Positions 35,250 to 46,800 of a stretch of DNA of 64,000 bases are shown piece by piece (the stretch's first letter is position 1; every line of letters begins with the position of its first letter). The notes under the pieces are model-generated. The model was not told where the DNA came from, ran no database searches, and saw only the letters and a program-made list of their open reading frames with translations. Source of the DNA: Inonotus obliquus (Eukaryota > Basidiomycota > Agaricomycetes > Hymenochaetales > Hymenochaetaceae); NCBI GenBank assembly GCA_032164295.1, contig JAJHTX010000003.1, positions 2,666,001 to 2,730,000 on the forward strand, written 5' to 3'. Both the position numbers and the translations under genes were made by a program.

Positions 35250-37332
35250 GTGAAGTTTCTGGCTCTCCCTAACGATATATACTCTATCATCTGGTCAAAC
35301 CTCGATCTAGCAAGCGTAGTGAAACTGTGCCAGGCCAGCTATCCCAGTAATTTTATATGTTCGTTTCCCTTACTCTTTGATTAGGCGTGCAAAGCGCTTT
35401 CGACGGCAATATCTGATGACAAGCAGCTATGGATTCACTTTCTAGATATATACGTGAAGGAACGCTCTCTCCCTATTCCATCTAACCTGTGCGATGTGGA
35501 AGATGCTCTGGCACGAGATATCGAGTCACGGGTCAGGCATGCCATCATGCTCAACGACTCCTACGATACACCAGACAGGAAGCTTCAACTCAGCAAGATT
35601 GAAATTCGTCAAGGCCTTCGCGTCTCATGGCTAAAGCTCGTTCTGGGTCGCTGGTGCCTCGTCGCAGCATCGAATGATAAAGAGAGCGAGCTGTCTGTTT
35701 GGGATACGTTTCCTGGAGGTGGACCAAGAGTCGTCGGGAGGATTTATCTGGAGGCACCTATCATTGACGGCATGGTCGACATCTGCGCCGGTGAAGTTCG
35801 TTGTGCGATCACGGTAGGGACAAAGTGAGATAAGACTTTCTTGAGTATAGACGATGTCTAATCTGCTCTTACCACAGCCAACCATGTATACTTGTGCTTA
35901 GCCTATTCGGCGTGATTCTACGGCAGCTATCATGTCTATCGCATCATCCATACTGTTTTTCAGTGGTGATCTCGTTGGATTTGCCGTTCGATACGGTAAT
36001 GACGCGTATCCGTACCTGTGGCACCGGAGAACTGGACGTACATATCGCCTATATTATATGCACGACAAAATTCAGAATATGTCGTCTCCTCAACCTCTCG
36101 TAGGTCCTACGTGGTTTTACCTCCCAATCTTGTCTGATGTTGTCCTCTCAGGACTCGTGCAAAGCACTAACCATATGTAATGGTTATATACTAACACTTC
36201 ACCGGAGCGCTATCCGTGTTTTTTCGACGTCGAGCACATTCCATGGCGATTTCTGCATTCGCCCAACGCATGTTTACACGCGTCCCCTTCAGGAAACGGT
36301 AGTTGCGGCGAATTTATCACCGATGATTCCATAGGGTTGAGTCCCGCGGGACAGGGGGTGGGGGTTTCACGTAATCTTTCAGGACGTGTGGTCACAGCTG
36401 CTACGTCTAGTTATCTCGATAAGTAGCCGGAAGGATTCTTTCGTTGTGGAGGAGGTTGCCCTCAACAATCCGCGAAACATGGGTTTAAGGCACTTGAACC
36501 AATACAAAGTGGGGTCGTCTGGGAGAATGGTCGCGGATTCACATGCTTATCATTTCGTAGGTGCAGGAACCCCATTATGTCCCTGGGTGCATTGCACTCG
36601 GATCGCGGCCTTGTGCAAGTTTCCAGAGAGGGCCTTCCGTTGCTTCATCCACTTTCCTGCCTCGCTTTTGACGACGCCAATGGTCTCCTCCTCATGTGTA
36701 GTTCCTCGGGTGACGTGAGGTTCGCCTCGTTCTTATCTGAGAAGGCTGTGACACGAGGAAGTGGCAAAGCAGCCTCACTACCGCTCGATTCGTTGAATCC
36801 CTACCTATCAAGATACATAGGGTGAGTGATCATGGCATTCGGGATGGACAGTAATCCACATGGGTCAATATTTACTCTAGGCACCGGTCTCGCTTGACCT
36901 ACCGCTCTATTATTCTATTCGCGGAATGTACAACCTGGAAGATGGTATTCCTCCCGAGTACATGCACCGGGTTGTCTCCCGTTGGCGGGATGACAGAATT
37001 ACAACCCGCTCGCTTTCTGGATGGTCGAATAAGTGGCAAGAATTTGAAGTGGCCTGGGCTTGGATCGTTCCAATCCCATTCTGGGACCATCGGATACGGA
37101 TTTCATGTACGAGGCACCGACATTTGTGATACGGATGCGACTTCAGACTTTTGGCGAGATTATCCCCGTTCTTTATAACGTCAACAACCACTATCGAGTA
37201 GTGTTTCGGATCGGTCAGCGTATGTTTTACTCCAGGACTGAGAGGGAAGTTGAAGATACGGAGGGCGAAGAAGAACTCGAGGTGCACCAGGATGGGATCC
37301 TTGGTGTTCCACCTATTACATACGACCAGTAA
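35250..37332 (+). pseudogene. Decayed F-box protein gene
   Basis: Homology-like blocks are in order but in shifting frames. First comes an F-box (FLALPNDIYSIIWSNLDLAS, about 35260-35330) with no ATG in frame. Then follow ACKALSTAISDDKQLWIHFL (35390) and SWLKLVLGRWCLVAASND (about 35625). A propeller-like part starts GDLVGFAVRYGNDAYPYLW (35960), then SFVVEEVALNNPRN with YKVGSSGR (36440-36510). LLHPLSCLAFDDANGLLLM (36650) and VLYNVNNHYRVVFRIG (37170) close it. The first propeller block and the exon before it differ in frame. YKVGSSGR and the following WENGRGF segment are in different frames with no splice sites between. No single intron set I tried repairs both. The family resembles the large mushroom F-box families. 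A complicated but intact gene is the alternative. Confidence 0.5.
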
Positions 37333-37911
37333 TTGAATGATCGTGCGCTAATTCTCAATTTTATCTCCGATTTCTGTATTCAGACGAACCTCTCCGATTG
37401 GTACTGTTCGGCTACCCCAGAGGAACAGCATGGGCAGGCTTACGTTGTCGTTCGGCGCATCCGCGAATACTGACAAATTTGAAGATGAATCTGTGTAGGA
37501 TCATGATTATGCTGGTTGTGCTCATTGGTCTCCTTTGATTATCATACCTTAAAGATATTATGAGTTCAGGAATGACTTGAATGAATAAGCACAAAACTTG
37601 TTATAGGGTTTTTGTTAAGTATCAAAGAAATTATTGAAAGGAGTTATAAACCTGCCTATAACAGAGTTGACAGCAAGCACTTCTCTAAATACTAGTACAA
37701 TCATTGATTTATCTCACCAGTAGAGGCTAAATAATATCATCTACCTGATTTAGGTGAAGAAAGTAGCATTCTCACCTTGCAAATGTGAGTGTTTCTGCAT
37801 GCTCCACAGCAGATCAGATTTCTCAGATACTGTGGATGGACCCCTAATGTGTTAGAAAAGCAATACAATTCACTATTACTAAGTCTGATTAATAACTAAA
37901 GCGATCCCAAT
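37333..37911. other. AT-rich non-coding stretch
   Basis: Base composition turns markedly AT-rich after about 37500 and stays so to the next ORF. No gene or clear repeat is seen. It marks the left edge of the repeat-rich island. Confidence 0.5.
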
Positions 37912-38691
37912 ATGAATTGGATTCAGGAAAGGTTGAATGCGGTTACACGAGCACTACAACAGCCAATAATACCAGCAACACCAAGATCAGGAGTGTTACA
38001 GTATTGTAGTATATGTAGACCAGCACACGAGATAGCAGAGAAGCTACTCCGAGAGATACTGAAGGAAATAACATACTCAACAATAATTAAAGGACAGTCG
38101 GACATCATAATTAGGAGACAATTCATCATAATGAACTACGAACCGAATACAGCTGTACAGAAAGCTTATGAACGAGAAGTCAGATTACTCTCATATGATA
38201 ATCATTACTTCCTAATGGCAATAGGAATAAGGAATGTTGCTTCAGAAGAAGACAATCACCAATGCGATGTAGCAGTACTTGACATCGACATTCCATACAG
38301 AAGCGAACCCGAAGGTATAGCAAGAGAGGCAGCCTATAAGTGGACTGAGTATCTAGTCCAAAGGCTTAAGCAATTACTAACAGGAGGAAGAACAGTTGTA
38401 GAAGTAAAGGAAAACCGACATGGAGGAATAATAAGGATCAAAGGAATCTGAGGCAGATCACTAGCAGATATAGCAGTAGCACCAGGATACACTAAAGTGC
38501 AGCAAGTGATTAATAATATCAACACACCTAGAGCAATAGCATTACCAAGATGGCAAAGTGTAGGAACACAGACAGAGCCGATGCAGACACCCGTATGGCA
38601 CGTGACCCAAACATTACCATATATGGCACAAGGTCGACGGCCTCAACACCGATCACATGTTATGGATCTCGACAACATAATACACCATTAA
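37912..38691 (+). pseudogene. Unknown AT-rich ORF interrupted by one TGA
   Basis: I do not recognise this protein. From the ATG at 37912 (MNWIQERLNAVTRALQQP) the frame runs 179 codons to a TGA at 38449-38451. It then continues open in the same frame for another 79 codons to 38691 (GRSLADIAVAPGYTKVQQV ... DLDNIIHH). A CGA-to-TGA change would explain the break. Visible features are a small Cys pair (YCSICRPAHE) and a region of alternating charge (QCDVAVLDIDIPYRSEPEG). Codon use is rich in ATA, AGA and CAA, unlike the neighbouring genes. It sits 120 bp from a mobile element copy. It may be a remnant of a transposon or other foreign gene. Intronless and of unknown origin. Confidence 0.45.
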
Positions 38692-38810
38692 GGATGAGCA
38701 GGCAGAACGAAGCTAGATGGAAGGAGATAAATTACATAGGACAGGACTGAAAGGTAATAGGAATATGACATAAGGTATTTAGAGTCATGGGGAAACAGAT
38801 ATGACCGGAA

Positions 38811-38815
38811 CCGAT
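38811..38815 (+). repeat. Target-site duplication CCGAT, left side of element copy 1
   Basis: CCGAT directly precedes the first base of element copy 1 and is repeated at 40536-40540 directly after it. Confidence 0.65.
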
Positions 38816-40535
38816 AAAGAGTAATACCGGAGGCTACGATCGATATGGGCTTAATTCTGCGATTCTACCGCTTCTTCCAATTAACAATACTTCTGCGATT
38901 CTACCGCTTCTTACTTCTCTTCGGACCACGGTACTTCTGCCGTCCTATCTACGCCTGCGGTTCCAACAAAGTACGAGGCTTCTGCGATTCGACAAGGCTA
39001 AGAACGATTGAGAACTGGTCCACTTCTGCGCCAATACCGAATCACCAATCCCTACGCCCGTCTTCCATCACAGTACCGAACCACCAGACTTCGGTACCGA
39101 TGATACCGATACCGTACCGTCCACCCATCCTGATACCGACGATTAATAGTCCACGTCTAGTCGATACTACGCCCTCGACAGCCCATACCAGAGGAAAAGG
39201 CTCACAAAGCAGCAATCGGTCTGTCATACGTTGCTGCGAAGAGTTGGATCATGATCGAAGTTCCAAGCCCGACGGTATGCCCTTCCGAACCGCCATGCAT
39301 CGATACCGACGATACCGGTGTTGATACCGATGGTCCGCTCCGGTACCGGAGTTCGTTACGTGTGCTAGGTCGAGACCACGCCATCGGAGATCTACGTCGA
39401 GAGGAAGGTTGGGAAATGAATCAAGTCCACCGTACGCTGCTTCGATCTCGGAGGAGGCCATCGATCCGACTCGGAGGGGAAGCCAAGCAATGCCCAGTCG
39501 AGTCAGGCGACGCGTACCGGTCGATATCGAGGGGCTAGAGCGATGCTCAGGGACGATCCCAAGGTACTGATTGGTACCGAACGGTAGAGTACCCCATTGC
39601 CAAGGTTGGGTTGTACCGACACGTCAACATCGGAGCACGCCGTCCGATCGATCGGTAGACGCCCAGACTGACGCCGCACGGATCATGATACCGGAACAAA
39701 GGTAAATCAGGATGACGTGCTTCTCCTACGACAGGGACATCGCCAGGAGCGCCCATGCGGTAGCTTGAGACACGTCCTTAATTTAGCGCTGGTCGACGTC
39801 GGTATCGCCGCCCTACCTCGGTATCACTCGTCGTGAGTTTTCATTGGGTTCTTGTCTCGTCCCACCCTATTCTTAGCTACCCCCTGATAAAACTTCTTAT
39901 TCATTCATCATCTTATGTTTCCCCTGATTGTAATTTTACATTCAATTCGACCTTATGTTCCATTTCTTGTACCGGATTACGGTACGATTCGACTTGTAAA
40001 AACTCCCCATTTGGTATCTTGAATGGCTACGGTATTATGGTATTTATAGCCTGCATGTTCTACTGTAGCAAACCAGCTAATCTGAGAGGAACTTCCAGAG
40101 TGAAGGTCCGGGTTTTGCTCATCCCGTTCAAGTCCCCGTTCGTTCGTCTCGTCTCGTAGTCACCGGTATCGATACCGGTAGTCGTCGTTCTCGTCTTCGT
40201 CGCCCTCGTCTCTCGTCTCACGACCAGTCCCATCAGAAACACCTCCTCAGCTCGCTTCCTCTACTGCTTCGTTCTCTCTACTGTAATACCGGACACCAGA
40301 CGACTCGGTATCGACGGATTCGTCTCGGTATTGATCGTCTCCTGATACCTCTCCTCTTGAGCGGTCATCTATAGTCTCCTGTACTCATCAATCCAGCCAG
40401 GCCCTACTATTCTCTCTTGACGACTTGTCTGTGACTGTACGACTTAGTACCGCCACGTACCGGCCCTCCCAACGCATCTAAATCGTACCCCCCTCATCCG
40501 GTATTTCTAATACCGGCCGCGTTCTCGCACATTCA
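38816..40535 (-). mobile_element. 1.72-kb transposed element, copy 1
   Basis: This stretch is nearly identical, in opposite orientation, to 51727-53471. Read in the minus direction it starts TGAATGTGC and ends TTACTCTTT. It has flanking 5-bp direct repeats (CCGAT on the plus strand) and no clear terminal inverted repeats. A TATAAATA box is present at the position equivalent to that in copy 2. The sequence is crowded with GGTACCG and GGTATCGATACC palindromes. A 22-bp block centred on CTGCGATTCTACCGCTTC is repeated near 38853 and 38892. A 108-codon open frame at 39833-40159 is shared with copy 2 but has no recognised domain. The 5-bp duplication and TG start suggest a solo LTR, but the end is TTT rather than CA, so the class is open. 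A non-autonomous DNA element is the alternative. Confidence 0.72.
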
Positions 40536-40540
40536 CCGAT
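40536..40540 (+). repeat. Target-site duplication CCGAT, right side of element copy 1
   Basis: This is the second copy of CCGAT, immediately after the element. It matches 38811-38815. Confidence 0.65.
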
Positions 40541-42799
40541 ATGAACAAGTCATAAAGCAATGCAATGCAGTTAGCATCAAGTATGACTAGGTCTGAAAGT
40601 AGATATGATGTGGCGAACGGACCAACAGCCTATAATTCCTATACTAGGCAGGCATGTAAAATAGTATAAATAGGAGGCCATCGTAGGGCCGACCCAGCAG
40701 TTTAATCCAAGTCCAGAGACTCAGAGTAAACCTTACAGAAAGTCTCCAGTTGATCGATAAACAATCTTACATACTGAGAACTCAAGAAGTACTTGAGAGC
40801 GACCCTCCTTAGCTAATCAACAGTGTGAGTTGAAGCTTAGGTAAAATACGGATTGCAGCTAGACTGTCTCTCCCTATCGTCAGCCTGAGTGCTAATTGAT
40901 CGAAGTGTGGTAACTATCAACCTCTCATACCTCTCTTATCGTGTCCAACAAGTGTTAGTACAGATAGCTAAGGTCATCACTTAGTTGTTAGTATAACTAA
41001 CCTTATGATAATAGTATTAGACCGAAGGTTACAGAAGTTGGTTAATAGTTGTTTTAGATGGAGCTTAACACATCCCCTAAGGTGGCTATTGATTCCACAG
41101 CTATAGTAACATATTGGATTTGGATTTACCCCTCTTTCGAGGTAATAACCAGATCTAGATGCCAATCCTACCAGATCAGTGCCTCCGAATTAACATAATG
41201 CTCAGGAACCCAGAAGTGCTCACCTTTGTTGTATCTCTCTTACTTCTCACCTATACCTCCTGAAAATTTACACGACAATAGACGGCCATTGCATCTACGT
41301 CGTGTTGGAATTTGGCGTCGATTGAGTGGGGTAGGGCTGAGTTACGAAGATCACATTCTGTCCACTTGGGAAATTTGACCGCTTCAAGTGAACCAAAACC
41401 ATTCTCACGCTATAGTACATCAGCATTAATTCATCCAGGACATATCCAGAACTGAAACTTGATAGAGAAGTCAATATATATCTGCTTAGTGTGTATGCAG
41501 ATTTACTCATACCAAAATGTACTTGTTGTTGTGTAGTGAAGTTGAGAATGGTACCATCATTTCTAGTAAGTGATCTTATGAAGAAGAAGACTCATAATTT
41601 TCTGCTCACTCATCACAAACTAATTCTCTGAGATTTTTACATGTTCTGAGATGCCTAGTTGTAGGCCACTATCTGGCAGAGTTTAAAAGCATATACTCTA
41701 ATTTTTGTATTATTATTGTAGAAGTAAGAAGTTAATGGGAGACTTATGAGAAATAGTGTTTTGTGTCACCACTGATGTATGTATGCACTCAATTCACTCA
41801 TATTTGCTGGAATAAGAAGTAGTGTACCCATATCATGAGCTCTATATCCTAGATGGTGCGAAAGGAGTTGAGAGTCAGTAGATTCTGTGTTCTGAGAACA
41901 GAAACGTGATAAATCACCACTACGAAAATTGAGAATGACGCGCGTCATTCTCATTTCCACGACCTGAGCACTTCTAGGTCCGTCACAAGGACACTTGCTT
42001 TTTGACCTGTTGACTTGTAAATTTGCGAAAATAATTACACATCAATATTCTGCCACTATAAACACTGAAATTGATGCAATACATGCACAAATGTATTGCT
42101 AGCTAATTTTTGAGCCCTGAAATTTTGTACAAAAAATATTAACACCTGAAGAACCTTAAACTGAGCACTTCCGGGTTAAGCACAGTAAGATACACTAGAA
42201 CTACTATCCACCTGGATGCAGATGAGATTTGGAGGACAAATATCTGAGCAGATATATATGTGTGGAACTGGATATGGCATTGAAAATCTGCTGTATTCAC
42301 ACTTATACAGCATCTACCCTAGGGGGCTCAAGGATAATAAATTAATGATGAAATATGGAATATGATTGGTTGAATGTCTCTCTAAAGAGCCAAAACCTTT
42401 ATTAGCCAGGGTTTGCATTCCTTTTACTAGTCATCTCAAGTAATTGAACTTTAGAAATCATCATATTGACCAAGCATTGATGCTGTATTGTTCCAAAAGC
42501 ACCAATGACACTCCAATATATACACATTGGAAGATCAGTTTTCTGCTCTGTAAGTGGTAAGACCAATAGAAATATGAGATCAAGACTTCATATGACTGTT
42601 ATTATCTATACGAGATCACTAGTGTTCTCTGCCTAAGGCACAGAAGGGTTTAGCGAAGTGACAAAGGAACATTGGTACGCTGCTCAACATTTCTTAGCAA
42701 TTCCAATTCTGTGGCCTCAAGCTTCATGCGGCATTTCGTCCATAGATAGAACAGGTTGGTTGCTGAGGGCTACCCCACACTTATATTGCCATATGAAGC
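40541..42799. other. AT-rich gene-free stretch, probable repeat graveyard
   Basis: About 2.2 kb has no open frame resembling a protein family. A TATAAATAGG box at about 40668, followed by a region closing in AATCAACA near 40820, has the feel of an LTR end, but I found no matching partner in the window. Composition is AT-rich and unlike the coding regions. Short frames on the minus strand at 41295-41510 and 41766-41960 have no recognisable motif. The region probably consists of old, diverged mobile-element pieces. Confidence 0.45.
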
Positions 42800-42871
42800 A
42801 TGCAAATCTACCTTCCTAAAAAGGGGGTGCCGAACACTTTTGGTACCACCTGCCTGTCTTCGGCCATCGTC

Positions 42872-43720
42872 ATGTTTGTCCTCGCGCACCGTCAAGCGCT
42901 CACTCACACGCGTCTTTTCTCTCACATTCGAGAAGGGAGTCCTCAGCGATACCTGTCTTCGTTAAAAACCGAAACAAAAGATGCTTTACGCCGTTTATTA
43001 CGCGAGACTGCTCAACCTGTTGCGGTCGTCACCTCTTACTATCCTTTTGACGGGTTAAACGATATCGACGCCGATATACACTCACACGGGCAACTTTCAA
43101 AAGAGAGAAAGAACGAAAAAGAGACGGGGGGACAGCATTATAGACGCCTTAGAAAAAAATTCCACGGTGCAACACTTTCGTCATTCACCTCAATTGCACT
43201 AGACCCAGACCCGCTTGTCGCGTTCTCGCTTCGTATACCTTCACGTATGGCAACATCTCTCAAAGAACAACTCGCGAAGGAGCGTTCACGCTTACAACGA
43301 CAACGACATCCTCATACTCATACATCTACCACGACGAACAACTCGGCGAATGCTGCGAACCTCGTAATCAACCTTCTCTCAAGTACTCAATCCTCAACTG
43401 CACATCACTTCGCCCGCGCAGACCTTTTCCCAGACCCATTTCGAATAACTCCGTACGAGCTCTCTGAAGAGGGTTTACCTATCCTTAATGGTGCATTAGG
43501 TGCGATGTCGTGTGAGCTTATTTCGTGTACACCTTTGCATAATCTTTGCGATGCGGGTTCGAATGAGAATGTCGAGGATCCGAAGGGCGTCATTTCGGAG
43601 TTGTTTATTTCTCGAGTTGTACGGGTGGAGAATGTCGGAGCACTATTTTCGGATAGTGGGAGTGACGTTTCGCCGTTGGTTTATTATCGTAGAAAGTACG
43701 GGTCAGTTTTACCACATTAA
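42872..43720 (+). CDS. Flavin reductase-like (FMN-binding split-barrel) protein
   Basis: This is a predicted flavin-binding protein of the DIM6/NTAB flavin reductase-like family, probably mitochondrial. From MFVLAHRQALTHTRLFSH (ATG 42872) a basic presequence leads into the split barrel. Key segments are QPVAVVTSYYP, then GATLSSFTSIALDPDPLVAFS (a typical FMN/substrate strand pair), NLVINLLSSTQSS, FARADLFPDPF and LPILNGALGAMSCEL. One exon gives 282 residues. An upstream in-frame ATG at 42800 would add 24 residues unlike a presequence, so I prefer the later one. A Ser/Asn-rich insert (TSTTTNNSANAANL) interrupts the fold. The gene stands between an AT-rich repeat region and the 3' end of POL1, which converges on it. 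Confidence 0.8.
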   Translation: MFVLAHRQALTHTRLFSHIREGSPQRYLSSLKTETKDALRRLLRETAQPVAVVTSYYPFDGLNDIDADIHSHGQLSKERKNEKETGGQHYRRLRKKFHGATLSSFTSIALDPDPLVAFSLRIPSRMATSLKEQLAKERSRLQRQRHPHTHTSTTTNNSANAANLVINLLSSTQSSTAHHFARADLFPDPFRITPYELSEEGLPILNGALGAMSCELISCTPLHNLCDAGSNENVEDPKGVISELFISRVVRVENVGALFSDSGSDVSPLVYYRRKYGSVLPH

Positions 43721-43893
43721 TGCATAATACTACGTGAGCTGTAGCCTTCCACTCTCAACAGCAATACGTTCTAGAGTCAATGCAGATTAAAATTTCGAAT
43801 ACAGAGCAGTTAGCTGATTGTTACTAAATACATGATTGCAAAGATAGCATGCAAAAACATGTTCGACGTGTGATGCGGGATTTGACAAAGTTT

Positions 43894-46800
43894 CTACACC
43901 TTCATGAAGGAAAACAAACTGCCCAGGTCCACGTATCGTCTTCCACACTGAGACAGATACTTTCGAACGATGTTGTGTAACTTTTTCAGAAGTCCATCGT
44001 TCGTATTCAGGATTGCAATGATTGTATCTTTCAATGTTAAGTTGTTAAATGGAGCCTGAAGGGAGAAGACCAATTACGCACCCGTATGAGGACTACTTTT
44101 CGAAGCCTCTTTGATCTTGGTAGCATCAAGGAGACTTGTATAGTACATCAACTGAGTATACAACTGATTATCTGAATACTGTCAAGTAAAGACACGTTAG
44201 CAAAATTTTGGGCCTTGATAATTTGAGGGCACCATACCTCGAAAGTGACAGTGCCCGTACACCCAGTCTTGAGACATCGCCTCCCATAAACACACATCAT
44301 CCGCGTACGATTTCGGCACGGCGGGTCATCGCAAACCGTCCAGCCCTCGTAATATCTACTAATTCGTTCTCGGATCTGATTCTCGAGTTGCACTTGCATG
44401 CTTGCCGGAGTTAATGGCGCTTCACAACCGGGACATTTCGGTCCACTTCCGTGCAAAATAGATGTCTAAATGTCACCCCTCCCTTTAGACACCATATCAG
44501 CTAGAAGTATCAAGTGAAGCACTCACATCACGCTTTGAGATATGAGTAAACGGCATCTCGCTACTACATTTCCTGCACCGGAATACTAGTTCATCGCAAT
44601 CCTTGAAGCGTACGCTATCAGGCATTTGTGATTCCAAAGTACCGAATGCTCGATCCTCTGAGCTGTTGCTGGCGTACGAGCGGAATCGACCAGGATCAAG
44701 GCCGAGGCATTCCGCTAGGCGGGCTCTGTCAGTGCCTTCGATGGGATCACATAGACGCTCAATGGGAGGAAGAATTTGTTGAGCTAGGTAATACTCGAAA
44801 TCTAATGGAAAAGAATATCAGAATGATCCGGGAGGTCAGAAATTCAGTAGAACAAATACCAATTTGAAGAGACCCGTTTGACCTTCTCAACTCATCAGGG
44901 TGGTGTGCCTTCTCTGCTTGACCAGACTTTCCTGATTCGCCATTTTCTCCCAGACAGAAGATATACGGAATAACATCACCAGCCTTTGGTGATTGTCCTC
45001 TTTCCTTCATGCGCAGCGCAACGGTGACATGAGGTTGGCTTTTCACGTCCGGATAGTCTGTAGGGTTTTTCCCAAGCCGCTGTAGTAGAGTATTAACATT
45101 CAAGACTTTCCAAGAGTCGTGCTCTAATCATACCTTGAAGATGATGAATTTATCCAAGCCGACCTTGCCGCCTCGTACCTCTTCTCCGAGCTTCATGAGA
45201 TACTCGTGTATCTGTTCCACGACAGTCTCCGTCGCTTCACCAGACAATATTCTATCTAGCATGTATCTGTAGGACATCAGCAACAACGTGATGCATAACA
45301 GAAGCCTAGAACTTACTGTGAAGCATCTTTCGACAAAACACAGTACTCCCGGCGCTTCATATCCAGACCCTTCACTTCGACAGATGTCCTTGTAGCATCC
45401 TCCATCTTGAGTGCAGCATACTTCTTCTTCTGTAGTAAAAGCAACCGCTTGAAGACGCCATCGAGATCGATTTCGAGGAGCTTATACTGGTCGTTGACCT
45501 GTTTCTTGAACTCGGCTGCTACTTTGAGTGCGTCTGGAAAGTCTGTGGCATTCGAGTTAACGAAGACTGAGTCTGTGTCGCCATAAACGACCTGATGTCG
45601 CGCGTTTAGTGTAGGGCGGGTAAGGTGTTAAAAGGTCACGCACGTCAAGCTGAAGACTCTCAGCTAATTCACGGGTATGTGTCAGAATCTCGCGACCCTT
45701 GAATGTCGTGAGGGCGGCCAAAGGTCGAGCATAAAACCTGGAATACTCGAAACCGAGGCAACCATACATACTATTGGCCGTGAGTTTCAGAGCCTGTTGT
45801 TTGATGTCGTACTACACCGCGATGTCAGAATATTGTATGTCTCGGGGACATCGAAATGTAAGTTACCTGAAGCATTTTGGCTTGTGGTATCGTTTTGTCC
45901 TTCATGAGACTCTTAACCTGTCTTCGCCTTCCGACGAGAGTGGCAATGAGTCTCGGAAGCACTCCTTGAGGAACATCTCGAGAAGGCGGTTCTGGAATCT
46001 TTTCTTCTTCTCCTCCCTAGATTCGAGATAAGCAACAAAGCGAAAAAATGAGTACCAAGACGTACATCGTCTACGACTCTGTCAACCGTTGTAAAGTCGA
46101 TGTTGTATTCTTGGATAATACTCGGGTATAGAGAGTTGAAGTCCATGACAAGGATGTACTTGTCCCAAAGGCCGCGCATCGGCTCGAAGACTAGTCCTCC
46201 TTTGTATTTGTCTCTCTTGCTCTTTTGGGTCGTCGTTGTAACCGCGACAGCGTCTCCTTCCTCCGCTTCGACCTTCACTACTGCAGCAGACTTCTTGCCC
46301 CACGTCTTGTCCGGGCAGATGTACTTCAGACGATGGAACTCATGAAGCAGAATATACTCGTTTCTTTCCGCACGACCGCCATTCAGCGTCTTATTCCTGA
46401 GTGTGGTTTCAGAAAGGATCCAGTATAGGTGAATGATTCAACATACCAAGAGTTTCCAGCCAGGTTCGTCAGCTGTTTTGTGAGCGGAAGAATTTGTACT
46501 CGAGTAGCAATAGCCATTTGATAGTGAGCATCAAGCTCGCAGTGCCGCACAAATTTCATAAGCCTATCTGGAGACGACAGACTGCCATCAAAGAAACTCG
46601 TAACATCTTCCGGATCGATATCCTCGCGCTCACACTTCAGATGGGTCGCGCACATCTCGGTCAATGACCACGTGGTTGAAGAGATCATGCCCTATAATTT
46701 GAGGCGTGTTTAACGATTCATTCCCCAGGAGTCAAACGGAGCTACCTTGGCACTATCGCTAGCGAGATCGCATAACAGTCTTCCGTTCAAGAACTTCATA

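Noticed and set aside
39833..40159. A 108-codon frame conserved between both element copies
   Set aside because: It has no domain, runs antisense to the TATA box orientation, and is conserved simply because the two copies are recent.
40560..40830. A possible solo LTR with TATAAATAGG and an AATCAACA-like end
   Set aside because: I found no second copy in the window, no clear start and no target duplication, so I left it as part of the gene-free stretch.
44208..44414. Plus-strand open frames inside POL1
   Set aside because: They are shadows of the strongly supported minus-strand polymerase exons.
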